A DNA stretch of 64,000 nt from Pseudoduganella namucuonensis (GCF_900116645.1 NZ_FPBO01000019.1:1-64000), one strand, 5' to 3'. Positions 26,248 through 40,035 are shown, counted from the stretch's first letter. Notes: a model not told the origin generated them from the sequence alone. Numbers and translations: made by a program.

Positions 26248-28542
26248 TTAGCGCCCTTGCCATTGCGGCCGGCGCTTCTCGAAGAAGGCGCGCGGGCCCT
26301 CCTTGAAGTCTTCCGTGGCCATCAGCCGGTACGCCGCTTCGACGCCGCGCTCGCCAAGCTCGGCGTCCGTGCCATCGAAGGCCGCCCCGGCCAGCCGGCG
26401 CGATTCCGCCACCGCCAGCGGCGCGTTGTCGGCGATTCGCCGCGCCAGCGCCAGCGCCTCGGTCATCACCTGATCATCGGCGGTCACGCGGTTGACCAGG
26501 TGCAGGGCCTGCGCTTCCCGGGCCGTCAGGCTGTCGCCGGTCAGGACCAGCTCCATCGCCTTGCGCTGCGGGATCGCGCGCGCCAGCCGGTACACCCCGC
26601 CCGCGGCCGCGATCACACCTCGCCGCACTTCCGGCAGGCCGAAGGTCGCGCTTTCACCGGCCACCGCCAGGTCGCAGGCGAGCACGAACTCGGTTCCGCC
26701 GCCCATCGCCGAGGCTTGCACCGCGGCGATCCAGGGCTTGCCGCGCCGGGCATGGACGAAGCCGCCGAATCCATTGCCGCCGGCCGTCGTTTCCTGGCCG
26801 CGGCCGGCCGCGAGTTCCGCCAGGTCGGCGCCGGCGCAGAACGCCGCCGTGCCGGCCGCCGCGAGGATCACGACCCGGATTTCCGTATCGTTTTCGGTTT
26901 GCTCGACGTAGCGGACCATCAGCCGGGTGACGGCGCCATCGACCGCGTTGCGTTTGTCCGGCCGGTTCAGCGTGACCAGCGCGATGTGCGGCGTGAGCTT
27001 CTCGAAGCGCACCGCGGGTTCGATGCGCTCCGGATTGGCGCTCAGGCTGAAATGGACCAGGCCATCGCCGCGCAGGTAGGCATGGCCCGGGGTGCCGACC
27101 GGCTCCCGCGTGGCGTCCACCAGCACAGCCAGCGTGTCCGGATCGGCCGCGCCGACGCGCGCCGCCAGGCGCCTGCCGTCCGGCGTGCGCGCGATGACCA
27201 CGCCGCGATCTGGCTCGCCCTTGCGGCTGAAGGTGGCGGTATAGGTTTCAATCGCGCAGGGCCCCTCGTAGTCCTCGACCAGCGCGGGAACCGGCCCGTA
27301 GCTGGCCTCGACCGCTGCCTGCAGGTCCTCGTTGCGGACCGGATGCGCCGGCGCGGCCGCGAAGAGCATGGCGGCATGGTGCTTGGTGACGTATTCGCCA
27401 TTCCCATGCAGCAGGCCCGCGCGGCCTTGCCCTCCGCGCAGGGCGCGCACCATCGCGGTGATCGCGTGGGTCATGTAGTTGTTGCCCGGGCCGCCGAAAA
27501 AGGTCAAGCCGCCGGCGACCGACAAGGGCCCGTCGGCGGCCAGGCCAAGCGCGCGCCGCGCCAGTTTTGGCACGCACGGAAAGCAGCTGTACAACTCGAA
27601 CAGGTCGATGTCGCGCGCCGCCACGCCGTTCAATTCCAGGGTCCGCCGCAATACCAGCTCCATCGCAGGCGCATGGTCGTAGCGGTCGCGCGCGAGAAAA
27701 TCGTGGGGCTCGTGCGCGCCCGCTCCGGAGCCGACGTACACGATCCGCTCGTCGGGCACCCCCATGGCGCGCGCCGCGTCCAGGTGCGTCATCAATACCG
27801 CGGCGGCCTGGTTCACGCCGCTTTGCGCGACCATGAATTTCTGATACGGATGGGCGATGGGCCGGTTGTGCTCCGACGGCGAGACGATGTCGGCGGCGCT
27901 CATCGGCTTGCCGCTCCAGGCATAGGGATTGGCGGCGGCGGCGCGCGACATATTGGCCCAGATCGTGCCCGATTCCATTTGCGCGTCGGCGAAGCTCTGG
28001 CCCCAGGCCGCGCGCGTGGCGTTGTCGTAGAGCGGATACACGTCGACCGCGTTGGTCAAGCCGTAGCGCGCCGCGAGCCGGGTGACGAAATCCTCGCCGC
28101 GCGGCAGCCTGTGGCCGGGGTCCTCGTCGGTCCACGCGGGCTTCACGCCCCTGGCGCGCAAGGCCATCGCGCTCTTGAACGCCTCGGCGCCGCACAGCAA
28201 CGCGACCTCCGACTCGCCGCGCGCGATATCGACCGCCGCGTCGAGCATCATGCGGACCGGGGTTTCGCCACCGACCGGGCCATGGATGCATTCCGCGGCA
28301 CGCAGCCGCAGGCGTTTGGCGAGCAGGCCGCCAAGGTCGCGGTAGGGCCAGGAAATCTGGTTGACGACACGCAGCGTGTCGATGCGGCGCAGCCATCCAC
28401 CGCCGGCGTCGGCATCGGCGCCGGCGGCGCAGCGCAGCAGCATCTCCAGCGGTTCCAGTCCCCGCAGCGGGTCGGCTGGCTTGTCGATCAATTCCCCGAT
28501 GCCGATGATGACGGGGATACGGCCGGCGGAACGCGGCGTCAT
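26248..28542 (-). CDS. Thiolase-like / enoyl-CoA hydratase fusion protein
   Basis: 764-aa single chain joining two beta-oxidation folds. Residues 1-415 are a thiolase-like domain of the SCP2/TLP1 type (FELYSCFPCVPKLARRALGL, FFGGPGNNYMTHA). About 420-500 looks like the extra C-terminal domain of type-1 thiolase-like proteins (ETYTATFSRKGEPDRGVVIA). About 510-764 is a complete crotonase (LVTLNRPDKRNAVDG, FCAGADLAEL, SAMGGGTEFVLACDLAVAG, FGLPEVRRGVIAAAGGVYRL). The start MTPRSAG lies at an ATGA junction with the CoA ligase gene. No stop or frameshift lies between the domains, so the fusion appears genuine. Confidence 0.85.
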   Translation of the reverse strand: MTPRSAGRIPVIIGIGELIDKPADPLRGLEPLEMLLRCAAGADADAGGGWLRRIDTLRVVNQISWPYRDLGGLLAKRLRLRAAECIHGPVGGETPVRMMLDAAVDIARGESEVALLCGAEAFKSAMALRARGVKPAWTDEDPGHRLPRGEDFVTRLAARYGLTNAVDVYPLYDNATRAAWGQSFADAQMESGTIWANMSRAAAANPYAWSGKPMSAADIVSPSEHNRPIAHPYQKFMVAQSGVNQAAAVLMTHLDAARAMGVPDERIVYVGSGAGAHEPHDFLARDRYDHAPAMELVLRRTLELNGVAARDIDLFELYSCFPCVPKLARRALGLAADGPLSVAGGLTFFGGPGNNYMTHAITAMVRALRGGQGRAGLLHGNGEYVTKHHAAMLFAAAPAHPVRNEDLQAAVEASYGPVPALVEDYEGPCAIETYTATFSRKGEPDRGVVIARTPDGRRLAARVGAADPDTLAVLVDATREPVGTPGHAYLRGDGLVHFSLSANPERIEPAVRFEKLTPHIALVTLNRPDKRNAVDGAVTRLMVRYVEQTENDTEIRVVILAAAGTAAFCAGADLAELAAGRGQETTAGGNGFGGFVHARRGKPWIAAVQASAMGGGTEFVLACDLAVAGESATFGLPEVRRGVIAAAGGVYRLARAIPQRKAMELVLTGDSLTAREAQALHLVNRVTADDQVMTEALALARRIADNAPLAVAESRRLAGAAFDGTDAELGERGVEAAYRLMATEDFKEGPRAFFEKRRPQWQGR

Positions 28543-30665
28543 GAAATACTCCCGGAATAGATGACGAGGCCATCGAGCGCTTCGATGTCGCCGCCGCGCA
28601 CCCATAGCGGGTTCACTTCCAGCGTGACCAGACTGTCGCCGAGCGCGAGCGCCGCGTCGCCGATGGCGGCGATCACTTCGGCCAGGCGGTCCAGATCGGC
28701 CGCCGGCGTGCCGCGAAAGCCTTGCAGCAGTTTGGCGGCCCGCAGCCCGGTGAGCATGCCGCGCGCCTCCGCGGCGGTGACGGGGAGCAGCCGCAACTGC
28801 GTGTCGGCCAGCGCCTCCACCCAGACGCCGCCCAGGCCGACGGCGAGCGTCTGGCCCCACTGCGGATCGCGTACCGTGCCGACCAGTATCTCCAGGCCGC
28901 CGCCGCGCATCGGAGAAACCAGCACGCCGTCGAGCCGCGCCGCCGGCAGCGCGGCGCGCACCGATTCAAGGATCGCGTCGAAGGCGGCGCCGACCGCTGC
29001 GTCTCCCCGCAAGTTGAGTTGCACGCCGCCGACATCGGTCTTGTGCGCGATATCGGGCGAGGCGATCTTCAGCGCCACCGGCGCATCGAACGCGGCGGCA
29101 TGGGCGAGCGCCTCGTCGCGCGTGCTGGCGAGCCGCGCCGGAATCACGGGCACGCCGCGGGCGGCCAGATAGTCCAGTACCGCGCGTTCACCGTCGGGCC
29201 GCGCGTCGCTGGCCTGCGCGGGAGCCGCGCGGACGGCGGTTCCCTGTGCCGCCCATGCGCTCCAGAGGCTGATGCGGCCCAGCGCCGCCACCACGGCCTC
29301 GATGCCGCCGAACACCGCCGGCACGCCGGTCTCCGCCATGATGTCGCGGCTCTTCTGCGTGAGCGGCCGGCTGGTCTGGTTGAGCATCGCCGAGGGTTTG
29401 CCGAGCGCGCCGAGGGCGCGCCCGATCGACACGATGGCCGGCACCTTGTCCCACTTGTCGTTCCACGGCATGCTGTAGACACAGCCGACAAAGCCGATCG
29501 CGGGATCGTCGCCGAGCGCCGTGAGCACGCGCTCGAACAACGCGGGATCGCGCACCGCCACGCCGGTGATGTCGAAGGGATTCAGCGCTTCGCCCGTGCC
29601 GGGCACGGCCTCGCGCAACAGCGCCTGCGTGGCCGGCGAGAACGCCGGCAGGCTGACGCCGTGCGCTTCCGCGCGATCGGCGATCAGCGTGCAGGCGCCG
29701 CCGGAGATGGAGACGATGCCGACGCCCGCGGCCTTGAGCGGCCCGGTATGCGCAAGCAGCCCCGCCGTGACGACGAGGTCTTCGAGCGCGTGCACGCGGA
29801 TCACACCGAGCTGGCGGCAGGCGGCGTCGAACACGGCATCGTCGCCCACCAGCGAGCCGGTGTGCGCGGCCGCCACCTTGGCGGTCAGTTCGGTGGCGCC
29901 CGCCTTGAGGATGACGATGGCCTTCTTTTGCGCCAGCGCGCGCCGGGCCGCAGCGGCGAAGGTGGCCGTGTCGCGGATGGTCTCGGCGAACACCATGATC
30001 ACCCGCACATGCTCGTCGTCGACCAGGAAGTCGACGCAGGCGCTGGTGTCGAGCATCGCTTCGTTACCGGTGGCGATGCACATGGACAGGCCGATATTGC
30101 TGTCGTGCGCCATTTCCACGATCTCGATGGCGGTGGCGCCGCTCTGCGACACCAGCGCCACTTTACCCGGCAGGAAGGGCGGATGAAACGGCATCGGCGT
30201 CATCGCCGCGCCTATCGACAGGTTGGCGAAGCCCAGGCAGTTCGGGCCCAGGAAGGTCACGCCGGCGGCGCGCGCACGCCGTGTGAGCTGGTCCTGGAGA
30301 CGCGCCCCTTCCGGCCCCGCCTCCGCGAAGCCGGAAGTCAGGATGACGGCCGACTTGATCCCGCTCGCGATCACATCGTCCAGCGCGTCGAGCGCGGCCT
30401 CGAGGGGAACCAGCAGGTAAGCGGCGTCCACCGCTTCGGGGATGGCCACGCACGAGGGAAATCCCGGATAACCATGCGCCGCCGCGCCGGTCTTGTTGAC
30501 CGCGTACACGCGGCCCGCGAAGCCGACGCGCTGGATGTTGGCGTGCAGCAGTTGCGACCAGGGCGAGCGCTCCGAAGCGCCGACCAGGGCAATCGAGCGT
30601 GGATAGAATAGCCGCTTCAGCGGCTCGTTACCGATGGCGGCGGTGGCGCTCTCCGCATTGTTCAT
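28539..30665 (-). CDS. ADP-forming acyl-CoA synthetase (acetate--CoA ligase family)
   Basis: 708-aa NDP-forming acyl-CoA synthetase with alpha and beta parts in one chain. CoA-binding domain about 10-140 (FYPRSIALVGASERS, FLGPNCLGFANLSIG), ligase domains with the phospho-histidine segment AAHTGSLVGDDAVFDAA, and a C-terminal ATP-grasp domain about 490-700 (VALKIASPDIAHKTDVGGVQLNL). Sphingomonad feruloyl-CoA synthetase FerA is of this class, so an aryl-propenoic acid is a plausible substrate but unproven. First gene of the operon after the GntR gene. Confidence 0.87.
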   Translation of the reverse strand: MNNAESATAAIGNEPLKRLFYPRSIALVGASERSPWSQLLHANIQRVGFAGRVYAVNKTGAAAHGYPGFPSCVAIPEAVDAAYLLVPLEAALDALDDVIASGIKSAVILTSGFAEAGPEGARLQDQLTRRARAAGVTFLGPNCLGFANLSIGAAMTPMPFHPPFLPGKVALVSQSGATAIEIVEMAHDSNIGLSMCIATGNEAMLDTSACVDFLVDDEHVRVIMVFAETIRDTATFAAAARRALAQKKAIVILKAGATELTAKVAAAHTGSLVGDDAVFDAACRQLGVIRVHALEDLVVTAGLLAHTGPLKAAGVGIVSISGGACTLIADRAEAHGVSLPAFSPATQALLREAVPGTGEALNPFDITGVAVRDPALFERVLTALGDDPAIGFVGCVYSMPWNDKWDKVPAIVSIGRALGALGKPSAMLNQTSRPLTQKSRDIMAETGVPAVFGGIEAVVAALGRISLWSAWAAQGTAVRAAPAQASDARPDGERAVLDYLAARGVPVIPARLASTRDEALAHAAAFDAPVALKIASPDIAHKTDVGGVQLNLRGDAAVGAAFDAILESVRAALPAARLDGVLVSPMRGGGLEILVGTVRDPQWGQTLAVGLGGVWVEALADTQLRLLPVTAAEARGMLTGLRAAKLLQGFRGTPAADLDRLAEVIAAIGDAALALGDSLVTLEVNPLWVRGGDIEALDGLVIYSGSIS

Positions 30666-30750
30666 TTCGTCTCCCGTCTTTTTTGACGCGACCCGGCCCG
30701 CCAACCATCAGCGGCCCGACGCGGCTCTTTTGAATGGTGCCGGCTAGCGG

Positions 30751-31398
30751 CTACAGAAAGGGGGCCAGCGCCTCCACGTCGCGCTGGAACTGATCCATCA
30801 ACTCCCGGCAACGGGCCACCGCGGCGGCCGGATTGCCCGCCTCCAGGGCGCACACCACCTCCTCCATCACCTCGGGATGCACCATGCCTTTCACGCGCCA
30901 GAGCACGACGACACGCTCGATCGCTGAAAACAGCTGGATCATCATGCGGCGCAGCGCACGGTTGCCGCTGGCGCGCAGGATCACATCCTCGTAGGCGCGC
31001 GCGGCGGTGATGAACGCCTGGGTGTCATCACCCTGCGCGGTGCGCTTGATCACTTCGAGCGCCGCGCGCATTTGGCGCACACCGTCGGCATCCACACGCG
31101 GCGCGCCCCACTCATAGGCGGCGAGCGTCAATAGCCGGAATAGCGCGACCAGTTCGCTCGCGCTTTGGCGATCGATATGGGATACCTGCTTGGGCCGGTT
31201 CGGCGGCATCTCGACCAAGCCCTCGGCGGTCAACAAGGTCAAGGCCTCCCGCACGGGGCTGGTGCTGGCGTCGTAGCGCTCCGCGAGCTCCAGGTCGCGA
31301 ATGATGGTTCCGGGCGGCAGCTGGCCGCTGACGATGTCCCGGCGCAGCTTGTCGGTGACCGATTCCTTGAGCGTCTTGTTCTTAACCTTGCTGAGCAT
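30751..31398 (-). CDS. GntR-family regulator with FCD domain
   Basis: 215-aa regulator: N-terminal winged helix (MLSKVKNKTLKESVTDKLRRDIVSGQLPPG, then ELAERYDASTSPVREALTLLTAEGLVEM) and an all-helical FCD-type effector domain (about 85-205). The start at 31396-31398 follows AGGAC; the longer open frame to 31527 crosses the likely operator and is rejected. It is 85 bp upstream of the CoA ligase gene on the same strand, so it probably controls the catabolic operon and itself. Confidence 0.88.
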   Translation of the reverse strand: MLSKVKNKTLKESVTDKLRRDIVSGQLPPGTIIRDLELAERYDASTSPVREALTLLTAEGLVEMPPNRPKQVSHIDRQSASELVALFRLLTLAAYEWGAPRVDADGVRQMRAALEVIKRTAQGDDTQAFITAARAYEDVILRASGNRALRRMMIQLFSAIERVVVLWRVKGMVHPEVMEEVVCALEAGNPAAAVARCRELMDQFQRDVEALAPFL

Positions 31399-31433
31399 GT
31401 TGTCCTGGCCTATGTCGCTTGAAGTAGTGGGCG

Positions 31434-31471
31434 ATGCACAATGCACCATAGAATGCATTCTGCAATGCATT
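31434..31471. promoter_or_regulatory. Repeated ATGCA / GAATGCATTC operator-like cluster
   Basis: Four ATGCA repeats begin at 31434, 31441, 31453 and 31466. Two sit in palindromes: GAATGCATTC at 31451-31460 and AATGCATT at 31464-31471. The cluster ends 36 bp upstream of the GntR start, where a dimeric FCD regulator controlling its own operon would bind. The rest of the gap up to 31659 holds no gene I can support. Confidence 0.55.
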
Positions 31472-31659
31472 TTGCGACAAGTCAAGCGCCGGCCGCGGGA
31501 GGCTGCATAGCGCCCCTGGCAAGACATGGGATTTTTATTGGGAAAAATCGGCGAGGCCGGGTCGCCGGTCGCGCCACGACACCATGCGCTGGCGCGCTGG
31601 CGTGCGGAATGATTTGCTTGATTAAGCCGGGAGGGTTGCGGGTCGATACAGTTGGGGAC

Positions 31660-31696
31660 GGGGCGGCGGCTATCCGGTCAAGATAGCCGCCGCCCC
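31660..31696. terminator. Strong hairpin 3' of the GH35 gene
   Basis: Perfect 15-bp stem (31660-31674 with 31682-31696; arms GGGGCGGCGGCTATC and its complement) around a 7-nt loop, 21 bp past the GH35 stop. No T-run follows on either strand, so it may be an mRNA 3' stabiliser or a weak/Rho-aided terminator rather than a classical intrinsic one. Confidence 0.5.
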
Positions 31697-31717
31697 CGGC
31701 GGTTGCCGTTTGCCGGA

Positions 31718-34164
31718 TTACTCCTCGGTGACCAACTTGTCGCCGACGTACACGCGGTAGCGCTTGATGCGCCCCGTCACGCCATCCGCCCCTTGCCGCG
31801 GCGTGTAGCGGAAGCCGGCCACGTTGTCCTGCTTGCCCAGGTCGATCACCAGCCGGTGCGGATGCGCGGGACGCGGCGCCTTGCCGCTGAAGGCCGTGTG
31901 CCAGTGGTCGGTGGCCTGGCCGTTGATCGCGTTCAGCGCGGAGCCGTCCTCCTTCGTCAGCTCTTCGCTGCTGGCGTAGGCGATGGTCCAGCTGGACTGG
32001 TTCAGCGTCTTGCCGTTCGCGTCCAGCAGGGCGATCTCGGCGACCGCCGCGAACTCCTTGCCGTCGAACGCGTCCAGCGACTCCAGGCAGAACTGGCTGC
32101 CGCCGGCCTGCTTGGCGAAGCGCACGTCCTGCGTGGCGGAACCCGGCTGGAACTCGCCTTCGTGCACCGGCGTCACGCCGTCCAGGCGCGGCTTGGCCTT
32201 GTTCGGCGGACGCGCCAGGTCCCGCTCCGGATGCAGCTGGTCCAGTATCGGCTCCTTGAGACCGGCGATGCGCGCGCTGCGCGGGCCGGTCAGGTCCAGC
32301 ACCACCACCTCGTTGCGGCCGCGCTTGATCCAGGGACCCGGCAGGTACATGGTCTGCGTCGGGCCTATGCTCCAGTAACGCCCCAGGCAGCGGCCGTTGA
32401 CCCAGACCACGCCCTGGCCCCAGCCCGACATGTCGAGGAAGGTGTCGGCCGTCTGGCTGGCGTCGAAGGCGCCGCGCCAGAACGCGGGACCGGCGGCCCT
32501 GCCCTGCTTCCACGCCAGCGGCGGCAAGACGCCGTCCGCGTCGAAATCGATGGCGCGGATTTCCCAGTTCTCCAGCGCCCGCGGCTGGCCGCCCTTGGCC
32601 AGGAAATGCACGGGGCCATGCAGGCCCTTGCGGTCATGGATCTCCACGCCGAAGTTCACGCGGGCGATGGTGTACAGCAGGATCTCCAGCGTCACCGGCT
32701 TGGCGCGCGCCGGCAGGTCGACGCGGAAACGGCGGTAGCGCGTGTCCATGGTGCCCACCTGCTTGCCGTCCACATACACCCAGGCCAGGTCGCGCACCTT
32801 GGCCGCCTCCAGCACGCCCGCCGGGCCGGCCGGCAGCGTGACGCGGTAAGCCACCAGGCCGCGGCTGATGTCGTACTGCTCGATCGGGCGCGGCGACACC
32901 TCCCTGATCGTCTTCGCGGGCAGGTTGGCGAACACCGCCGCCGATTCCTTCAGCGCGAACGCCGGGATGGCCATCACCGGATTGGCCGGCGGCGCGGCCG
33001 GCAGCGTCTCGCCGGGCTGCAGATAAGGCTTGATGCCGTCGCGGTAGGCCTGGAACTTCTCGCCCATCCAGCCCGCCTCGCTGATCGGCGCGTCGTAGTC
33101 GTAGCTGGTGGTGTCGGGGCGGAAGGGACGGTCACAGCCGCCCCACAGCCCGAAGCTGGTGCCGCCGTGCGCCATGTACAGGCTGAACGAGCCGTTCGCC
33201 TTGAGCATGGCCTGGATGTCGGCCACCGCCTTGTCGGCCGAGCCGCGGCGGTGCGGGCCGCCCCAGGTGTCGAACCAGCCGGAGTAGTATTCGCCGCACA
33301 TCAGCGGCCCTTGCTGCACGGAGGCCAGCATCTTGAAGCCGGCCGCGGGATCGCTGCCGAAGTTCGCCACCGAGAACAGCTCGGGAATGTGGGTCTTGGC
33401 GACCGCGTTGGTCGGGTTGCACTGGAACAGGGGCACGTCGAAGCGCGCGTCGATCAGCGACTTGCGCATCACGCGCATGTACTCCAGGTCCTCGCCGAAG
33501 AAGCCGTATTCGTTCTCCACCTGCACCATCAGGATCGGGCCGCCCTGTGTGACCTGCATCGGCCCCAGCACGCGGCCCACCTCGGTGATCCAGCGGCGCA
33601 CCGGCTTGACGAAGTTCTCGTCGCGCGTGCGCAGGAAGGCGTCGCCGGGGCTCTTGAGCAGCCACCATGGCAGGCCGCCCATTTCCCATTCGGCGCAAGC
33701 GTAGGGACCGGGACGCAGGATCACCCACAGGCCCTCCTGCTGCGCCAGGCGGCAGAATTCGGCGGCGTCGCGCGCGCCGCTCCAGTCGTAGCGGCCCTCG
33801 CGCCATTCGTGGTAGTTCCAGAACAGATAGGCGCAGACGGTGTTCAGGCCCATGGCCTTGAGCGCCTTCAGGCGGTGCGTCCAGTACTCGCGCGGCACGC
33901 GCGCGAAGTGCATTTCGCCGCAGCGGATCTGCAGCGGTTTGCCGTCCAGCAGAAAGTCGTTCTGGCCGATGCTGAAGCGCGGCGACGCTGCCTGCGCGTG
34001 GACCATGGCCGGCAGCATCATGCCGCCCAAGGCGGCTGCCGTGCTTCCCAGCATGCGGCGGCGGTCAAAACCAGAGGCGACTTCCGGGGTCAGACCCGAT
34101 GGGTCTGACCCCAGGTTTTGCCACTGGTTTTGCGCGGCGATGCCGGTCTTCCGAGATTTTTCCA

Positions 34165-34165
<1 letters not shown>
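31718..34165 (-). CDS. GH35 beta-galactosidase with Tat-type signal
   Basis: 815-aa exo-beta-galactosidase. GH35 barrel about 60-390: GEMHFARVPREYWTHRLKALKAMGLN, acid/base Glu219 in VQVENEYG, and nucleophile Glu292 in CGEYYSGW. Jelly-roll domains follow (GWGQGVVWVNGRCLGRYW) and a discoidin-like C-terminal segment ends the chain. The N-terminus is odd: DRRRMLGSTAAALGG (from residue 34) looks like a Tat signal but has 33 residues ahead of it, ten of them encoded by a 27-bp palindrome. It starts at a TAATG junction with lacZ, third gene of the operon with a LacI-type site. Confidence 0.9.
34086..34112. repeat. 27-bp GGGGTCAGACCC palindrome in the GH35 leader
   Basis: Perfect 12-bp inverted repeat GGGGTCAGACCC (34086-34097) and GGGTCTGACCCC (34101-34112) with a 3-nt loop. 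It is translated as residues 18-27, between the start codon and the Tat motif. I know similar short palindromes as common in Oxalobacteraceae genomes; only this copy was noticed here. Confidence 0.8.
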
Positions 34166-38569
<4,404 letters not shown>

Positions 38570-38592
38570 ACAAAGTCTCCTTGTTGTTGTGA

Positions 38593-38610
38593 TATGACAA
38601 CGATACCATA
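38593..38610 (-). promoter_or_regulatory. LacI-type operator before the DUF2264-lacZ-GH35 operon
   Basis: On the minus strand reads TATGGTATCGTTGTCATA, centred on CG. It matches the site before the lacI gene (48694-48711) at 15 of 18 positions and shares the left half TATGGTA with the sites before GH105 and the TonB receptor. It ends 24 bp upstream of the DUF2264 start codon. Confidence 0.65.
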
Positions 38611-38743
38611 TTGCATTAAAGTATTCTAACCGAGGCCCTTTGGCGCTGTCACTGCACCCCTTCCAACCGCGCTTACGCCACTTCACCCATATATTCAAAC
38701 ACTTAGAAAACAATTTCCGCCGAGCTATATCGAAAAGCTCGAG

Positions 38744-38777
38744 TGTTATATGATTTTAGTATGGTAACGTGATAACA
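38744..38777 (+). promoter_or_regulatory. Promoter/operator block before the GH105 gene
   Basis: The first 27 bp (38744-38770) match, at 26 of 27 positions and in the same orientation to transcription, a block before the TonB receptor gene (48533-48559). The upstream half contains TGTTATATGAT, possibly an extended -10 element. The downstream half TATGGTAACGTGATAACA (38760-38777) is the LacI-type site. The rest of the 254-bp divergent gap holds an AT-rich zone and no gene. Confidence 0.65.
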
Positions 38778-38823
38778 AAGCTTGGTACGCTATCAAACAT
38801 CGAGCACTTCCCCAGGAAATCCA

Positions 38824-39993
38824 ATGGCAAAGAAGAAAATCATCGCAGGCGTCGTGGCGGGACTGGTCATCGCGTTGTCGGGCTGCGCGTCGACCGACGC
38901 GCAGCGGGCGAACGTGGCCAGCACCCAAGGCGTCAGCACCTCAAAAGCGGAGGCCATCGCGCTCATCGACAAAGTCAACACCTACTGGCAAAAGAACACC
39001 CCTGCGGCCGAGACCTCGTTCTGGAACGTGGCCGCCTACCATACGGGGAACATCGAGGCCTACCGCGTCACGCGCAACGAAGCCTATCGCCAGTACTCGG
39101 AGGCCTGGGCCGAGCATAACCAGTGGATGGGCGCGAAGTCGCGGGACAAGGCCGGCTGGAAGTATAGCTACGGCGAGAAGGACGAGTACGTGCTGTTCGG
39201 CGACTGGCAGATCTGCTTCCAGACCTATGTGGACCTGTACAACCTGGACCCGAACAAGGACCCGAGGAAGATCGCCCGTGCCCGCGAAGTAATGGAATAC
39301 CAGATGGGCACCGCGCAGAACGATTACTGGTGGTGGTCCGACGGCCTGTACATGGTGATGCCGGTGATGACCAAACTGCACAAGTTGACCGGCGAGCGCC
39401 GCTACCTGGACAAGCTGGCCGAATACTTCAAATACTCGAACAGCATCATGTACGACGCGGACGAGAAGCTGTACTACCGCGACGCCAGGTACGTCTACCC
39501 CAAGCACAAGAGCGCCAACGGCAAGAAGGACTTCTGGTCGCGCGGTGACGGCTGGGTGTTCGCCGGCCTGGCCAAGGTGCTGCAGGACCTGCCCAGGGAC
39601 GATCCCTACCGCGCCGAGTTCGAGGCCAAGTTCAAGGGCATGGCGCAAGCGCTGAAGGCGGCCCAGCAGCCGGAAGGCTATTGGACCCGCAGCCTGCTGG
39701 ACCCGGCGCACGCGCCCGGTCCGGAGTCCAGCGGCACCGCCTTCTTCACCTACGGCTACCTGTGGGGCATCAATAACGGCGTGCTGCCGCGCGACGAATA
39801 CGCGCCGGTGGCGCGCAAGGGCTGGGAGTTCCTGAGCAAGGTGGCCGTGCAGGCGGACGGCAAGGTCGGCTACGTGCAGCCGATCGGCGACCGCGCGATC
39901 CCGGGACAGGTGGTGGACATGAATTCGACGGCCCATTTCGGCGTCGGCGCCGTGCTGCTGGCGGCCGCCGAAATGGCCAGGTTTCAAGAGTAA
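38824..39993 (+). CDS. GH105 unsaturated glucuronyl/rhamnogalacturonyl hydrolase, lipoprotein
   Basis: 389-aa glycoside hydrolase family 88/105 protein that removes 4,5-unsaturated uronic acids left by polysaccharide lyases. Lipoprotein signal with lipobox LSGC (Cys20). Alpha/alpha-barrel motifs: GDWQICFQTYVDLYN, catalytic Asp173 in WWWSDGLYMVMP, FWSRGDGWVFAGLAKVL and SSGTAFFTYGYLWGINNG. ATG at 38824 follows AGGAAA; the longer frame from 38782 crosses the promoter block. Its product needs a lyase upstream in the pathway; the BNR_4 protein at 44.2 kb is the only candidate here. Confidence 0.92.
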   Translation: MAKKKIIAGVVAGLVIALSGCASTDAQRANVASTQGVSTSKAEAIALIDKVNTYWQKNTPAAETSFWNVAAYHTGNIEAYRVTRNEAYRQYSEAWAEHNQWMGAKSRDKAGWKYSYGEKDEYVLFGDWQICFQTYVDLYNLDPNKDPRKIARAREVMEYQMGTAQNDYWWWSDGLYMVMPVMTKLHKLTGERRYLDKLAEYFKYSNSIMYDADEKLYYRDARYVYPKHKSANGKKDFWSRGDGWVFAGLAKVLQDLPRDDPYRAEFEAKFKGMAQALKAAQQPEGYWTRSLLDPAHAPGPESSGTAFFTYGYLWGINNGVLPRDEYAPVARKGWEFLSKVAVQADGKVGYVQPIGDRAIPGQVVDMNSTAHFGVGAVLLAAAEMARFQE

Positions 39994-40035
39994 GGCTCCG
40001 TAGTACGGGGGAGATCAATCCCTCGTCTCCCTTTG

